This document shows positions 35,905-44,331 of a stretch of 64,000 nt of DNA, one piece after another; the stretch's first letter is position 1, and every line of letters starts with the position of its first letter. The notes below the pieces were generated by a model. The model made no database searches and was not told the origin of the DNA. It worked only from the letters and a program-made list of their open reading frames with translations. The translations under genes and the position numbers were made by a program. Origin of the DNA: Gammaproteobacteria bacterium (GTDB lineage Bacteria > Pseudomonadota > Gammaproteobacteria > Xanthomonadales > SZUA-36); contig JAUHYP010000009.1 of NCBI GenBank assembly GCA_030426265.1, positions 39,309-103,308 of the forward strand. The letters are read 5' to 3'.

Positions 35905-38478
35905 TCATCCTCCTCTCTGGTAGCGGGTGTGCCCGCCGCAGACATAGGCGGTGGGTTGGGCGAAATACGCGTCCAGGCGCACCAGGGCGGCGTCGACGTT
36001 CGCGATCACCTCCGGGTCCAGTCCGGGGGCATCGCGGTGATTGCCCAGGTACTCGCGGAGGTTGCAGGCCTGGCCCTCGGGCCAGCTGCGGGCGATCTGC
36101 GCTTCCTCGCCTTCCGGGGGCAGCGTTTCCAGCACCCGCTCGACGATGCCGCTGAACACCTCGGTGAACAGCGGCGTGTGCGGCGGGTCGTCGAGGTGCG
36201 TCTTCACGTACTCGATGATTTCGTAGCGCTGCCGGGGCGAATAACCGGGGCCGATGACGCCGTACTGCGGCGGCGCTCCCGGTGACCAGGCGCCATAGCC
36301 GGGCCGGAATTCGTGGCCCGTGTTGGCGTTGCCCGAGATGCGCGTGTCGAACCAGAAGCCGCCGTCCCGGCCGTCTGCCGCGGCCAGGCCCACCTGCGTG
36401 GCATCGAACTCGGGCCGGCTGATGAAAAACCGGGTATCGCGTTCGTGCTGCGGGCTGAGCAGCTGGTAGAGATTGCGGATCGAACCGTTGTGCAGGTAAG
36501 GCGCCGTGGACCAAGCACCTGCCAGGGGGCGGGCCTTGTAGGCCATCAGCACCTGCGGCAGGTCGAGCGCGTCGAAGCCGTTCAGCTCCTCGATCTCTTC
36601 CTGGGTGAAACAGGGCTCGCCGTGGTCGCGCCACTGTGGGCAGTCCCGCTCGTAGAGGTACTGGCGCATCAACAGGCCGTAGTAGTTCAGGCCCTGGCCG
36701 TTGGTGATCGCGGCCAGGTTGATGGCGTCCAGTTCGCGGGTCTTCGCCGTCTCGAGCCGGGCGCGGCAGGTGGCCTCGTCCATCAGCGGCCCCGTGGGGC
36801 GTTCCTCGTCCGGCGGGGCGCAATGGTTCAGCGCCTGGCCCCGGCCGTAGTCCCACTCGAGGATGCGCTCGATCTGCTTCTGCCGTTCGCTGCCGACCAC
36901 GTCGCGAACCTCGCCGATGGTCAGGCCCGACGGGGTCAGGTCGAACTGGTACTCGACGAAGTTCACTGCCGCATTGGGGTCCGTGCCGATTTCCTGCACG
37001 GTGAGGGTCTTCATCTTCCAGTGCGGGTCTTCCGGCGTCTTGAGCGGCATCTCGATGTAGCGTTGCCGCTCGTCCGCCGGGTGCGGGCCATGGCAGCCCT
37101 GGCAGGTGCGGATGAAGTGCAGGCCGCCGCGCACCGCCTTGTCGCGATCGATCGCGCCCAGCAGGTTCTCGTCCCAGGCCGGCGGGCGCAGTCGGCGCAG
37201 CGCGAGTTCGATGGTGTGCAGGTCCAGGATGCGGGTGGTCGTGGGGTAGCGCAGGTCCTCGGCGATCGGGCGGCCGTAGACGTCCACGAAATGGTAGGCG
37301 GCCCCCACGCCCAGGGATTCACCCAGGTTGCGCGCCATGGGCTGCGCGACCGAGGCGCTGTACTGCACCCAGTCGAACTTCCAGATGTCCCAGACCGGCG
37401 GGTAGCTGACGGGCGCGGTGCCCGGCTTGTAGTTGTCCGGCGTGATGTGGTCGCCGAAGACGGCGTTGCCGATGCGTGTCAGCGCGTCGGTCCGCGCGAA
37501 GCCTTCCTCCACCGGCGCCAGCCCGTAGCGCTTCTCGTTGAGGCCCATGCGCAGCAGGGCGTAGAAGGTCTTCTTGAACTCTTCCCGCAGGGCTTCCTTG
37601 CCACTGTCCTTGTAGTCCGGGCCGAGCACCTTCCCGGCAAACCGGTCGAACTTGAACGGATTGCTCAAGGTGCTGGCCATCGACGCCAGCAGCACCGGGA
37701 TGAAGTGCGGCATGCTCGCGGCGGTGAAGGCATGCATGGCCTGCCCGCCGTCGATACGCAGCGACACCCGCGTGCCGTCCGGCTGGGGCACCAGCAGGGC
37801 GCCGGTGTGGCAGGCCGCGCAGGTCACGTCCAGCAGGTCCTCGCCGAGCACGGGGTCGAAGTGCTTCGTGAAGCCCACCGGCAGCAGGTGGGGGTTTGCC
37901 GGCGTGGACTCGGCGTCGACCTGGAAACCGTAGGCGCGCATCTGGTCCGGGTCTGCCAGCCGTTCCCTGCCCCAGGGCAGTTCCAGGTGCACGAACCAGT
38001 CGTAACGCATGTTCTTCATCACGTTCCCCGTGCCCTGGGGCGTGTAGTAGTAGGTCTGGCGGTCAGCCGCCTCGCGGCCCGGTCCCCAGCCCTGGTCCAG
38101 GTAGGCGATGCGGTCGGGGGGTTCGACCTCGGGTACGGTCGAGTGGGGCCAGTGCACGGTCAGGAAGAAGCCGCCGGCCAGCAGCACTGCCACCACGATG
38201 GCGGCTTTCCAGGCGAAGGAGGCGATGCCGCGCAGCGTGAGGCCGCCGAGCCAGGCGAGGATGCCGAGCACCAGGGCGATCGGCAGGCGCAGCAGCCAGA
38301 GCAGGCTGCGCACCAGGCCGCGCCAGGCCGCACTCAGCCAGGCTCGGAAGCGGGTCCAGGGGTGGGCGCGAAAGGCCCGCGCCTCGTTCCCGATCGCCCG
38401 ACCGGTGCGCCGCAGGGCATCACGGACCCGGCCGGGCCAGTGGGTGATACCGCGACGTGCTCCATTCCTGCGGTTCAT
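35905..38478 (-). CDS. Membrane-anchored di-haem cytochrome c (RoxA/peroxidase-like)
   Basis: An 857-residue protein with a basic N-terminal region, two or three hydrophobic segments (about 56-80 and 90-108) and a large periplasmic part with two c-type haem sites: CAACH at 220-224 and CQGCH at 459-463. NMRYDWFVHLE and the spacing of the haems recall rubber oxygenase RoxA and related di-haem peroxidase-like proteins. RoxA cleaves polyisoprene with O2; many relatives have no known substrate. The extra N-terminus makes it longer than RoxA. It is coupled to a catalase-like gene and preceded by an SMP-30 gene on the same strand. Confidence 0.8.
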   Translation of the reverse strand: MNRRNGARRGITHWPGRVRDALRRTGRAIGNEARAFRAHPWTRFRAWLSAAWRGLVRSLLWLLRLPIALVLGILAWLGGLTLRGIASFAWKAAIVVAVLLAGGFFLTVHWPHSTVPEVEPPDRIAYLDQGWGPGREAADRQTYYYTPQGTGNVMKNMRYDWFVHLELPWGRERLADPDQMRAYGFQVDAESTPANPHLLPVGFTKHFDPVLGEDLLDVTCAACHTGALLVPQPDGTRVSLRIDGGQAMHAFTAASMPHFIPVLLASMASTLSNPFKFDRFAGKVLGPDYKDSGKEALREEFKKTFYALLRMGLNEKRYGLAPVEEGFARTDALTRIGNAVFGDHITPDNYKPGTAPVSYPPVWDIWKFDWVQYSASVAQPMARNLGESLGVGAAYHFVDVYGRPIAEDLRYPTTTRILDLHTIELALRRLRPPAWDENLLGAIDRDKAVRGGLHFIRTCQGCHGPHPADERQRYIEMPLKTPEDPHWKMKTLTVQEIGTDPNAAVNFVEYQFDLTPSGLTIGEVRDVVGSERQKQIERILEWDYGRGQALNHCAPPDEERPTGPLMDEATCRARLETAKTRELDAINLAAITNGQGLNYYGLLMRQYLYERDCPQWRDHGEPCFTQEEIEELNGFDALDLPQVLMAYKARPLAGAWSTAPYLHNGSIRNLYQLLSPQHERDTRFFISRPEFDATQVGLAAADGRDGGFWFDTRISGNANTGHEFRPGYGAWSPGAPPQYGVIGPGYSPRQRYEIIEYVKTHLDDPPHTPLFTEVFSGIVERVLETLPPEGEEAQIARSWPEGQACNLREYLGNHRDAPGLDPEVIANVDAALVRLDAYFAQPTAYVCGGHTRYQRGG

Positions 38479-38509
38479 GACGCTTCCCCTCCCTCGTTCA
38501 TGCGGCCGC

Positions 38510-39565
38510 CTATTGGTAGGGATTGAAGTTGAGCGGGTGCCCGGCCACGTCCACCTGGCACTTCACCAGCATGCCAGAGGCGCCGCAGGTGGCGTACATC
38601 GTCTTGCGGTCGGCGCCACCGAAACACAGGCTGGAGGGCAGGGGGGCGACCTTGCCGTCGATGGCGATTTCGAGGAATTCGACGGTCTTGCCGTCCGGTG
38701 AGATCACGGCGATGCCGCCGTTGATGCCCGGGTTCAGCCCATGCGGCAGCATCAGGGCGACATAGACGTTGCCTGCCTCGTCGACCGTCATGGAATCCAG
38801 CGTGGATTGCCAGGGCAGGTGGGCGGTGAGCAGGTAACTGCCGTCCATGGTGGCCGGGTTGGGCTTGATCCTGCCCGGGCCGTCGAGCTCGAAGTAGATC
38901 ACTTCCCGGGTATAGGTCAGCGCCGTGTACAGGCGCCCCTCGTCCGGGGACAGGGCGATGCCGTTGGGGCAGGCCAGGGGGAAGATGGCCTCGGTGATGG
39001 TCGTCCCGTCCGGGTCCACGTAGTAGATGCCCGTCACGTCCACGTCCCGGGGGCGCTGTTTGCCCCAGTCGGAGATCCAGTACCCACCGGCGCGGTCGAA
39101 CACCAGGTCGTCGGGCCCGCGCAGGCCCAGGGCCTCGGGATAGGTGACGAGCTTGGGTTCGCGCGGCCCGAAGCCCTTGAAGTCCAGGCCCTGGCTGAAG
39201 GTCTCCAGGCGCTTTTCCAGCGCGCCGGTGGCCAGGTCCACCCGTTCGATGCGCCCGCCCGCGTAATCCGCCGGCTGGGTGGTGCCGATCTGCAACACCT
39301 GGCCATTGGGTAGGGGCACCGGCATCCAGTCGAAGCCGCCGTTGTTGGCGATCCAGGCGGCGCCGTCGGGTCCCAGGGCAAAGCCGTTGGGCCCACCGGG
39401 TACGTTCGCGACGGTGTGCTTCTGTCCGTCGGGCGTCACCCTTGTGAGCCGCTGCCCCTTGATCTCCACCAGCAGGATGCTGCCGTCCGGCAGGTACTTG
39501 GGTGATTCGGGGTACTCCAGTCCCTCGCAAACGAGGGTGAAAGGCGATGCCTGCGTCAATGTCAT
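38510..39565 (-). CDS. SMP-30/gluconolactonase-like beta-propeller
   Basis: A 351-residue six-bladed beta-propeller of the SMP-30/LRE family. The typical start EGLEYPESPKYLPDGSILLVE (metal-binding Glu near residue 14), GPNGFALGPDG, the GPDDLVFD turn and PNGIALSPDEGRLY are all present. Members hydrolyse lactones such as gluconolactone. There is no signal peptide. It is 31 nt upstream of the RoxA-like gene, suggesting a lactone or ester intermediate in the same pathway (inference). Confidence 0.85.
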   Translation of the reverse strand: MTLTQASPFTLVCEGLEYPESPKYLPDGSILLVEIKGQRLTRVTPDGQKHTVANVPGGPNGFALGPDGAAWIANNGGFDWMPVPLPNGQVLQIGTTQPADYAGGRIERVDLATGALEKRLETFSQGLDFKGFGPREPKLVTYPEALGLRGPDDLVFDRAGGYWISDWGKQRPRDVDVTGIYYVDPDGTTITEAIFPLACPNGIALSPDEGRLYTALTYTREVIYFELDGPGRIKPNPATMDGSYLLTAHLPWQSTLDSMTVDEAGNVYVALMLPHGLNPGINGGIAVISPDGKTVEFLEIAIDGKVAPLPSSLCFGGADRKTMYATCGASGMLVKCQVDVAGHPLNFNPYQ

Positions 39566-39692
39566 GCGGTGCTCCCTGTCTCGACCGGGTCCGGTCTGTC
39601 CCTACCCTTACCGTTCTTGTTCGTGATTCGTTGGTGCTTCGTTGTTGATTGTTTCGGGATTCCTGTTCGGCCGCGCGCCGCCCGGGGCACGG

Positions 39693-41168
39693 TCAGCCCG
39701 CCATGACCGGCTCCGGCGCCGGGGAAGTGTCTCCTTCCACCAGTCCGGCGTCGAACATGCCGCGCACCAGCGGATCGGCGGCGGCGTCGTCCAGGCAGAT
39801 GACGCGGCAACGTTCGACGTAGAACCGCCCGCTCATCAGCGGGTGTATCTCCAGGCACTTGTTCATGGACTCACGCGCCTTGTGCATCTCACCCCGCAGT
39901 CCGTGGATGTTGGCCAGGGAAATCCAGGCCAGGTACCAGGCGGGCTGGAGGTCCAGCGCCTTGCGGGCGTCATTCTCGGCCTCGGCCAGGCGGCCCAGCC
40001 GGATCAGCGCGTTGGCGCGGAAATAGAGCCAGTAGGGGCGTGAGGGATGTTTGGGCGCCATGGACAGCACCCGGTCGAGGATGGTGACCGCCTCTTCGAC
40101 GTCGGCCTGGTTGCCGCTCCATGCCAGGGGAAAAGACAGATAGCCCCAGGCGATCAGGTCCAGAGGGGCGAGTTCCACGGCCTTGCGCAGCGCCTCGATG
40201 GCCAGCTTGGCCTGCCCGTGATGGGTCCAGACCAGTCCGGCGTTTTCCAGCACCGTGAGGTCGCGAGGCCCGAGGCGCACGGCTTCCTCGATCATGTCGA
40301 GCGCCTCGCGCGTGTCGCGGTCCGGGTCCTGGCTGACGTTGTTGATCACCCGCTGGCTCAGGATCATGGCCAGCGAGGCCCTCGCCGCGGCGTAGCCGGG
40401 ATCCAGCTTGACCGCCTTGCGCAGCAGGCTGAGCGAGTGGTCGTAGTCGTCGGGCGTGAAGTGCGTCAGCCAGAAATTGAAGGCCTTCTGCACCAGGCCC
40501 CATGCGTCGAGGTTGCGCGTGGGCGCGTCATAGGCAATGCGGGTGTCGGCCAGCTTCAGTTCGCCGCCGATGGCCCCGACGATCGCCTTGGACACCTGGC
40601 CCTGGACTTCGAACAGGTCTTTCAGCTCATGGTCGTAGGTGGAGGCCCACAGCTGGTCGCCGCTGTGGGCGTCGGTGAGTTCGGCCATCAGGCGCATGCG
40701 GTCGCCGGCGCGCTGGAAACTGCCGGTGAGCACGTAACGGATGCTGAGGACCTCCGCGACTTCCTGCAGATTCACCCGGTCGCCCTGGAACTGCATGGTG
40801 GCCAGGTGCGAGGCCACGCGCAGGTCCGAGAGTTGCGCCAGGTCGGCGGAGATTTCCGAGGAAATACCGGCTGCAATGTTGCGGTCCTCCTCGGAGGAGG
40901 ACAGGGTGCGCAATGGCAGCACCGCGATGGAGGAGCGCTTGGAGCCTTTGGCCGGGACGGACCGGTTGCTTGATTTGGCGCTTCCCGCGTCGGCCTCGAC
41001 GTTCTCATGCTCGTGCCCGAAGATCCGTCGCGCGCGCTTGTGCACGCTGGGAAAGATGAAGGCGATGATGCCGTAGCAGATGCCGATCATGGCGGCGACG
41101 GCGGTGATCGCGGACAGCAGGCCCTCCCGCGATTCGAGCCAATCGAGCACCGCGACGATCGAGTCCAC
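39693..41168 (-). CDS. TolB-N/TPR membrane protein (adenylate cyclase-associated type)
   Basis: A 491-residue protein: one membrane helix (about 18-40), a basic linker, a TolB N-terminal-like domain with SIAVLPLRTLSSSEEDRNIAAGISSEISADLAQL (about 80-205), then at least six TPR-like helical repeats (about 250-470). This domain pair usually sits behind a cyclase or a DNA-binding domain, which is missing here. The GTG at 41166-41168 follows GGGGAGAA at 8 nt and is preferred to the upstream TTG (41222). No catalytic motif is seen; a scaffold or regulatory role is likely. Confidence 0.72.
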   Translation of the reverse strand: MDSIVAVLDWLESREGLLSAITAVAAMIGICYGIIAFIFPSVHKRARRIFGHEHENVEADAGSAKSSNRSVPAKGSKRSSIAVLPLRTLSSSEEDRNIAAGISSEISADLAQLSDLRVASHLATMQFQGDRVNLQEVAEVLSIRYVLTGSFQRAGDRMRLMAELTDAHSGDQLWASTYDHELKDLFEVQGQVSKAIVGAIGGELKLADTRIAYDAPTRNLDAWGLVQKAFNFWLTHFTPDDYDHSLSLLRKAVKLDPGYAAARASLAMILSQRVINNVSQDPDRDTREALDMIEEAVRLGPRDLTVLENAGLVWTHHGQAKLAIEALRKAVELAPLDLIAWGYLSFPLAWSGNQADVEEAVTILDRVLSMAPKHPSRPYWLYFRANALIRLGRLAEAENDARKALDLQPAWYLAWISLANIHGLRGEMHKARESMNKCLEIHPLMSGRFYVERCRVICLDDAAADPLVRGMFDAGLVEGDTSPAPEPVMAG

Positions 41169-41417
41169 TGCGAAGGTTCTCCCCGGGAGCCAGCTGATCC
41201 CGTTGATGCCGGGATTGGTCAAGCATTTTCATGCAGTTAGGGGTGATTTTCAACACGACTTCGGAATCGACGGGCCGCGCACGCAGGGCGAATACACCGG
41301 TGTGGCGCTATCATCGTGTTTTGGCGGGAAGTTTTGGCTGGCCGCCGGCGAATGGTGCGAAGAGGTCTCCATGCACGCGTGTGATACAACCCCACGAATC
41401 GCTCCGGTCGGCTGACC

Positions 41418-41684
41418 ATGGCCGGAGGCTTTGCGAAGGACGGCGCCGTCCAGGACCAGATCGACGCCACGGTGGAGGACGCGGTCAACCGCGCCCGTTC
41501 GCGCATCGGCCGAGGGGAGAGCCTCGAGGAATGCGCCGAGTGCGGCGAGTCCATCCCCGAGGCCCGGCGCAAGGCCGTTCCGGGCGTGCGTCTGTGCCTG
41601 GGGTGCCAGTCGGAACGCGACGCGAAGGAGTCCGCGCACAGCGGCTACAACCGCCGCGGCAGCAAGGACAGCCAGTTGCGTTGA
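41418..41684 (+). CDS. DksA/TraR-family zinc-finger protein (YbiI-like)
   Basis: An 88-residue protein with an N-terminal helix and the C4 zinc finger CAECGESIPEARRKAVPGVRLC followed by GCQSERD, diagnostic of the short DksA/TraR group (YbiI). Short members bind RNA polymerase or are of unknown function; they lack the long coiled coil of DksA. It is followed 37 nt later by a radical SAM gene that has its own LexA-box promoter. Confidence 0.87.
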   Translation: MAGGFAKDGAVQDQIDATVEDAVNRARSRIGRGESLEECAECGESIPEARRKAVPGVRLCLGCQSERDAKESAHSGYNRRGSKDSQLR

Positions 41685-41711
41685 CGTTCCGTCTTAAGGA
41701 ACTCCGGACTA

Positions 41712-41731
41712 TACTGTATGAATGAACAGTA
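41712..41731 (+). promoter_or_regulatory. LexA (SOS) box overlapping the radical SAM start codon
   Basis: TACTGTATGAATGAACAGTA fits CTG-N10-CAG and the extended TACTGT/ACAGTA form of LexA sites. A -10 hexamer TATACT (41710-41715) overlaps it, and the ATG at 41722 lies inside the box, about 7 nt past the -10, so the transcript would be leaderless. Further TCCGGACT/AGTCCGGA arms flank the box. Confidence 0.72.
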
Positions 41732-42819
41732 GTCCGGACTCCGATTCGAAGGCCATTCGCGGCCGTGGCGCAAGGGGCAACATCGATCACCGGTTCAGCG
41801 TGCGAACCGTCGCTGCCGACGCGGAGGAGCGTGAACGCGCCCGCATCGAGGGCGAAGACGGCACACCCCGACGCCCCGAGACCCGCATCACTCCCGTCCG
41901 GGCGCGCTCCGTGCTCACGCGCAACCAGTCGCCCGACGTCGGCTTCAACCTGTCGGTCAACCCCTACCAGGGCTGCGAGCACGGCTGCGTCTACTGCTTC
42001 GCGCGCCCGACGCACGCCTATCACGACCTGTCGCCGGGCCTGGACTTCGAGACCCGCATCATGGCGAAGGTGAACGGGGTCGAGCGGTTCCGCGAAGCAC
42101 TGCGCAAGCCCGGCTACCGCTGCGAGCCCATCGCCCTGGGCATCAACACCGATGCCTACCAGCCGGCGGAGCGGGAACTGCGACTGACGCGGGGCCTGCT
42201 GGAAACCTGCCTGGAATTCCGACAGCCCTGCGCGCTCATCACCAAGAGCGCCCTGGTGCTGCGGGATCGCGACCTGCTGGTGGAACTGGCGGAACGGAAT
42301 CTCGTGCGCGTGTCGGTCAGCGTCACCACCCTGGATGATGAACTGAAGCGCCGCCTGGAGCCGCGCACGGCGGGTCCGGCGACCCGGCTGAAAGTGATTC
42401 GCGAACTGTGCGCGGCCGGTGTGCCCGTGAGCGCCATGGTGGCCCCGGTGATCCCGCGCATCAACGACCACGAGCTCGAGGCCATCGTCGCGGCCGTGGC
42501 GGAAGCGGGCGCGCGCAGCGCCAGCTACGTGCTGCTGCGCCTGCCGCACGAAGTCGCGCCCCTGTTTGCCGACTGGCTGAACGTGCACTATCCGCAGCGC
42601 GCCGAGGCCGTCATGAACGCCATGCGTTCCTGCCATGACGGCAAGGCCTATCGATCCGAGTTCGGCCGGAGAATGCGAGGAACGGGTCTCATCGCCGAGA
42701 TGATCCAGCGACGGTTCGAAGTGGCCCGCCGGAAGGTCGGGCTCAACGGTGAACTGCCCGAGCTGGCGACCCATCGGTTTCGTTCAGGCGCGCCCGAACA
42801 GGCCGAACTCTGGTCCTGA
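41722..42819 (+). CDS. PA0069-family radical SAM protein
   Basis: A 365-residue radical SAM enzyme related to spore photoproduct lyase. The 4Fe-4S motif is CEHGCVYC (CX3CX2C, about residues 90-97) in NPYQGCEHGCVYCFARPTHAY. The N-terminal GRGA and TPVRARSVLTRNQSPD segments are shared by this family. The biochemical reaction is unknown; SplB-like relatives repair DNA thymine dimers. No Shine-Dalgarno lies before ATG 41722, and a LexA box covers that start, which points to SOS-controlled, probably leaderless expression and to a DNA-damage role. Confidence 0.86.
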   Translation: MNSSPDSDSKAIRGRGARGNIDHRFSVRTVAADAEERERARIEGEDGTPRRPETRITPVRARSVLTRNQSPDVGFNLSVNPYQGCEHGCVYCFARPTHAYHDLSPGLDFETRIMAKVNGVERFREALRKPGYRCEPIALGINTDAYQPAERELRLTRGLLETCLEFRQPCALITKSALVLRDRDLLVELAERNLVRVSVSVTTLDDELKRRLEPRTAGPATRLKVIRELCAAGVPVSAMVAPVIPRINDHELEAIVAAVAEAGARSASYVLLRLPHEVAPLFADWLNVHYPQRAEAVMNAMRSCHDGKAYRSEFGRRMRGTGLIAEMIQRRFEVARRKVGLNGELPELATHRFRSGAPEQAELWS

Positions 42820-42837
42820 AGCGCGCCTGCGCTTCGG

Positions 42838-44292
42838 ATGGGCGACAATGGCGCCATGGACTCGACAGCCTTCGACGCATCGCTGGAACACCGTTACGCA
42901 CGGCTCGGTGACGGCTTTCGTGAGCCCGCCGAACTCGGTGGTTTCGCACGGCCGGAACTGATTGCCTGGAACGAGGGCCTGGCGGAGCAGCTGGGCCTCG
43001 GAGGACTGGGCGCGGACCGCGATCGACTGGCGCGTTGGTTCAGCGGCAGCGAACCACTACCCGGCGCGCAACCCGTCGCCCTGGCCTATGCCGGCCACCA
43101 GTTCGGCAGCTTCGTACCGCGCCTGGGCGATGGCCGCGCGGCGCTGTTGGGCGAGGTGGTGGATTCGGCAGGAAGGCGGTGGGACCTGCAGTTGAAAGGC
43201 TCCGGACCGACGTTGTTCTCCCGGGGTGGCGACGGCAAATCGTCGCTGGGGCCGGTCATCCGCGAGTACCTGCTCAGCGAGGCCATGCACGCGCTCGGCG
43301 TGCCCACGACCCGCGCGTTGGCGGCCGTGGCCACCGGCGAGCAGGTGTTCCGCAACCAGCCCGAGCCCGGCGGCGTGTTCACGCGCGTGGCGGCCAGCCA
43401 TATCCGTATCGGCACCTTCCAGTACTTCGCGGCGCGCGGCGAACGGGAGGCGCTGAAGACCCTGGCCGATCACGCCATCGAGCGCCACGATCCGGCGGCT
43501 GCATCGCAGGATCAACCCTACCTGGCCTTCTACCGTGGCGTGGTCGAGCGCCAGTCGCGGCTGGTGGCGAAATGGCTGTCGCTGGGCTTCATCCACGGGG
43601 TGATGAACACGGACAACACCTCGATCTCCGGCGAGACCCTGGACTACGGCCCCTGCGCTTTCATGGACGAGTACCGGGCGCGCAAGGTGTTCAGCTCCAT
43701 CGACCACGCCGGCCGCTACGCCTACGCCAACCAGCCGGCCATCGTGCACTGGAACCTGGCCCGCCTGGCCGAGTGCCTGTTGCTGCTGGACGAGGACGTC
43801 GACGGTTTCCAGGCGGAACTGGACCGCTGCCCGGAGGTTCTGGGCGAGGAACACCTGCGGCTCATGGGCGCCAAGTTGGGTCTGGACGAACCGCGCGAGG
43901 AGGACCGCGCCCTGGTCGATGCCTTCCTGCGGCGCCTCGAGGACGAGGAAAAGGACTTCACCCTCAGCTTCCGCGAACTGGCCTCAAGGGTCGACGCGGA
44001 CGACGAGTCGATGTTCGGTCCATTCGAGACGCAATGGCGTGCCCGCCTGGTGGAGCAGGGGGCGGGCGCCGCGACGGTGCGTGGCCGCATGAACGCCGCC
44101 AACCCCCTGTTCATCCCCCGCAACCACCAGGTCGAGCGGGCCATCCAGGCGGCGTTCACCGGCGACTACTCGGTGTTCCACGAGCTGAACGCCGTGCTCC
44201 GGCGTCCCTTCGACGAACAACCGGAGCACGCAAGCCTTACACTCGCCCCGGAGCCGGAGCAGCGGGTGACGCGGACCTTTTGCGGTACCTGA
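42838..44292 (+). CDS. selO: Protein adenylyltransferase SelO (YdiU/UPF0061)
   Basis: A 484-residue pseudokinase-fold enzyme that transfers AMP from ATP to Ser/Thr/Tyr of target proteins. Diagnostic segments: YAGHQFGSFVPRLGDGRA, QLKGSGPTLFSRGGDGKSSLG, FIHGVMNTDNTSISGETLDYGPCAFMDEY (active-site Asn/Asp) and the C-terminal FCGT in place of the selenocysteine found in animal SelO. ATG at 42838 is used; ATG at 42856 is a near alternative. A small stem-loop GAAGCGC/GCGCTTC sits between the preceding stop and this start. E. coli SelO protects against oxidative stress. Confidence 0.93.
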   Translation: MGDNGAMDSTAFDASLEHRYARLGDGFREPAELGGFARPELIAWNEGLAEQLGLGGLGADRDRLARWFSGSEPLPGAQPVALAYAGHQFGSFVPRLGDGRAALLGEVVDSAGRRWDLQLKGSGPTLFSRGGDGKSSLGPVIREYLLSEAMHALGVPTTRALAAVATGEQVFRNQPEPGGVFTRVAASHIRIGTFQYFAARGEREALKTLADHAIERHDPAAASQDQPYLAFYRGVVERQSRLVAKWLSLGFIHGVMNTDNTSISGETLDYGPCAFMDEYRARKVFSSIDHAGRYAYANQPAIVHWNLARLAECLLLLDEDVDGFQAELDRCPEVLGEEHLRLMGAKLGLDEPREEDRALVDAFLRRLEDEEKDFTLSFRELASRVDADDESMFGPFETQWRARLVEQGAGAATVRGRMNAANPLFIPRNHQVERAIQAAFTGDYSVFHELNAVLRRPFDEQPEHASLTLAPEPEQRVTRTFCGT

Positions 44293-44331
44293 TCGGCGCC
44301 GGATGGAGTGAGTGAAGGAGCGTCCCGGGTC

